Shown here one piece after another: positions 63,785-64,000 of a stretch of 64,000 bases of DNA. The translations under genes and the position numbers were made by a program. This DNA comes from Winogradskyella eckloniae (lineage in GTDB: Bacteria > Bacteroidota > Bacteroidia > Flavobacteriales > Flavobacteriaceae). The stretch lies in the NCBI RefSeq assembly GCF_013249045.1, contig NZ_JABRWP010000001.1, forward strand, positions 620,001 through 684,000, written 5' to 3'. The notes beneath the pieces were generated by a model, which made no database searches, had not been told where the DNA came from, and was given only the letters and a program-made list of their open reading frames with translations. Within the stretch, counting starts at the first letter, position 1. Each line of letters begins with the position of its first letter.

Positions 63785-64000
63785 TTAAGCATTAATAGCA
63801 TTAACAGTGATTTCATTGTCATTAAGCATCTCTTTTAGCATGGTTTCAATACCATTTTTTAGAGTAAACGTAGAAGATGGACAGCCACTACATGCACCTT
63901 GCAATAAAACTTCTACTTTTTTCGTAGTATCATCGTAAGATTTAAATTCAATATTACCACCATCGCTTTCTACTGCGGGTTTAATATATTCTTCAAGAAT
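63785..64000 (-). CDS. NifU-domain iron-sulfur scaffold protein, 5' part missing
   Basis: The last 71 residues of a minus-strand gene that runs off the right edge. They form a NifU C-terminal (Nfu) domain: EEYIKPAVESDGGNIEFKSY and LLQGACSGCPSSTFTLKNGIE, with the cluster-binding CSGC pair. Such proteins carry 4Fe-4S clusters to target enzymes. Bacteroidota forms often have an extra N-terminal Nfu domain, which would be outside this window. The coordinate 64000 is the edge, not a true start. Confidence 0.93.
   Translation of the reverse strand: MLEEYIKPAVESDGGNIEFKSYDDTTKKVEVLLQGACSGCPSSTFTLKNGIETMLKEMLNDNEITVNAINA

Noticed and set aside
1-64000. CRISPR arrays, insertion sequences, phage or defence genes
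   Set aside because: No spaced long repeats, transposase or integrase motifs, terminal inverted repeats or shifts in composition were seen on reading both strands.

Overview
The window is an AT-rich, densely coding chromosomal stretch of a marine-type Bacteroidota, almost certainly a Flavobacteriaceae member. The signs are the gliding and type IX secretion gene sprA next to a RemB-like gene, an alternative complex III (Act) respiratory operon, a DUF2723 protein, DUF5686 and TPR/HisKA_2-LytTR two-component genes, and promoters with the Bacteroidota -7 box TAnnTTTG instead of a sigma70 -10 box. I see no insertion sequence, phage, plasmid, CRISPR or defence genes. This is core chromosome, and I found no convincing wholly new system. 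The interesting signals are regulatory repeats, embedded terminators, domain fusions and cysteine-less paralogues.

Layout. 1-3.4 kb (minus strand): a partial secreted protein, a LytTR response regulator and its TPR-containing histidine kinase, with two matching 21-bp-phased direct repeats upstream of the regulator gene and the secreted-protein gene. 3.6-9.3 kb: a membrane metallophosphoesterase, a cysteine-less thioredoxin, and on the minus strand a polysaccharide deacetylase and a large DUF2723 membrane protein. 9.4-10.5 kb: tRNA-Gln(TTG) and a universal stress protein. 10.6-15.1 kb: the rimP-nusA-infB operon, with a terminator-like hairpin in its leader. 15.2-15.6 kb: a SPOR protein. 15.9-27.8 kb: alternative complex III (actABCDEF) followed directly by cytochrome oxidase subunits II and I.

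28.0-36.0 kb: ruvB-P450-queG, a DUF5686 outer-membrane protein and a malic enzyme/phosphotransacetylase fusion. 36.1-48.8 kb: ruvA-sprA, gcvH-vanZ, two TonB-type energy transducers and remB. This order matches the sprA-remB region known from Flavobacterium johnsoniae. 49.2-54.7 kb: the rest of the oxidase machinery (heme O synthase, two subunit III proteins, subunit IV, a Sco-like protein, Sco, DUF420, a small CxxC membrane protein). 54.8-61.9 kb: a MacB/TolC-type efflux operon with one ATPase, two permeases and two adaptors. 61.9-64 kb: tsaB, a small MscS channel, dodecin and a partial NifU-domain protein.

How it fits together. The Act complex oxidises menaquinol and passes electrons through its cytochrome subunits to the caa3/aa3-type oxidase encoded just downstream. 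The second cluster at 49-54.7 kb supplies heme, the remaining oxidase subunits and the copper-insertion factors, so one respiratory chain is split between two operons about 21 kb apart. The sprA-TonB-remB block links protein export, gliding and outer-membrane energisation. Names of conserved families are reliable; substrate-level claims for the efflux pump, P450, DUF2723 and the two-component system are inference.
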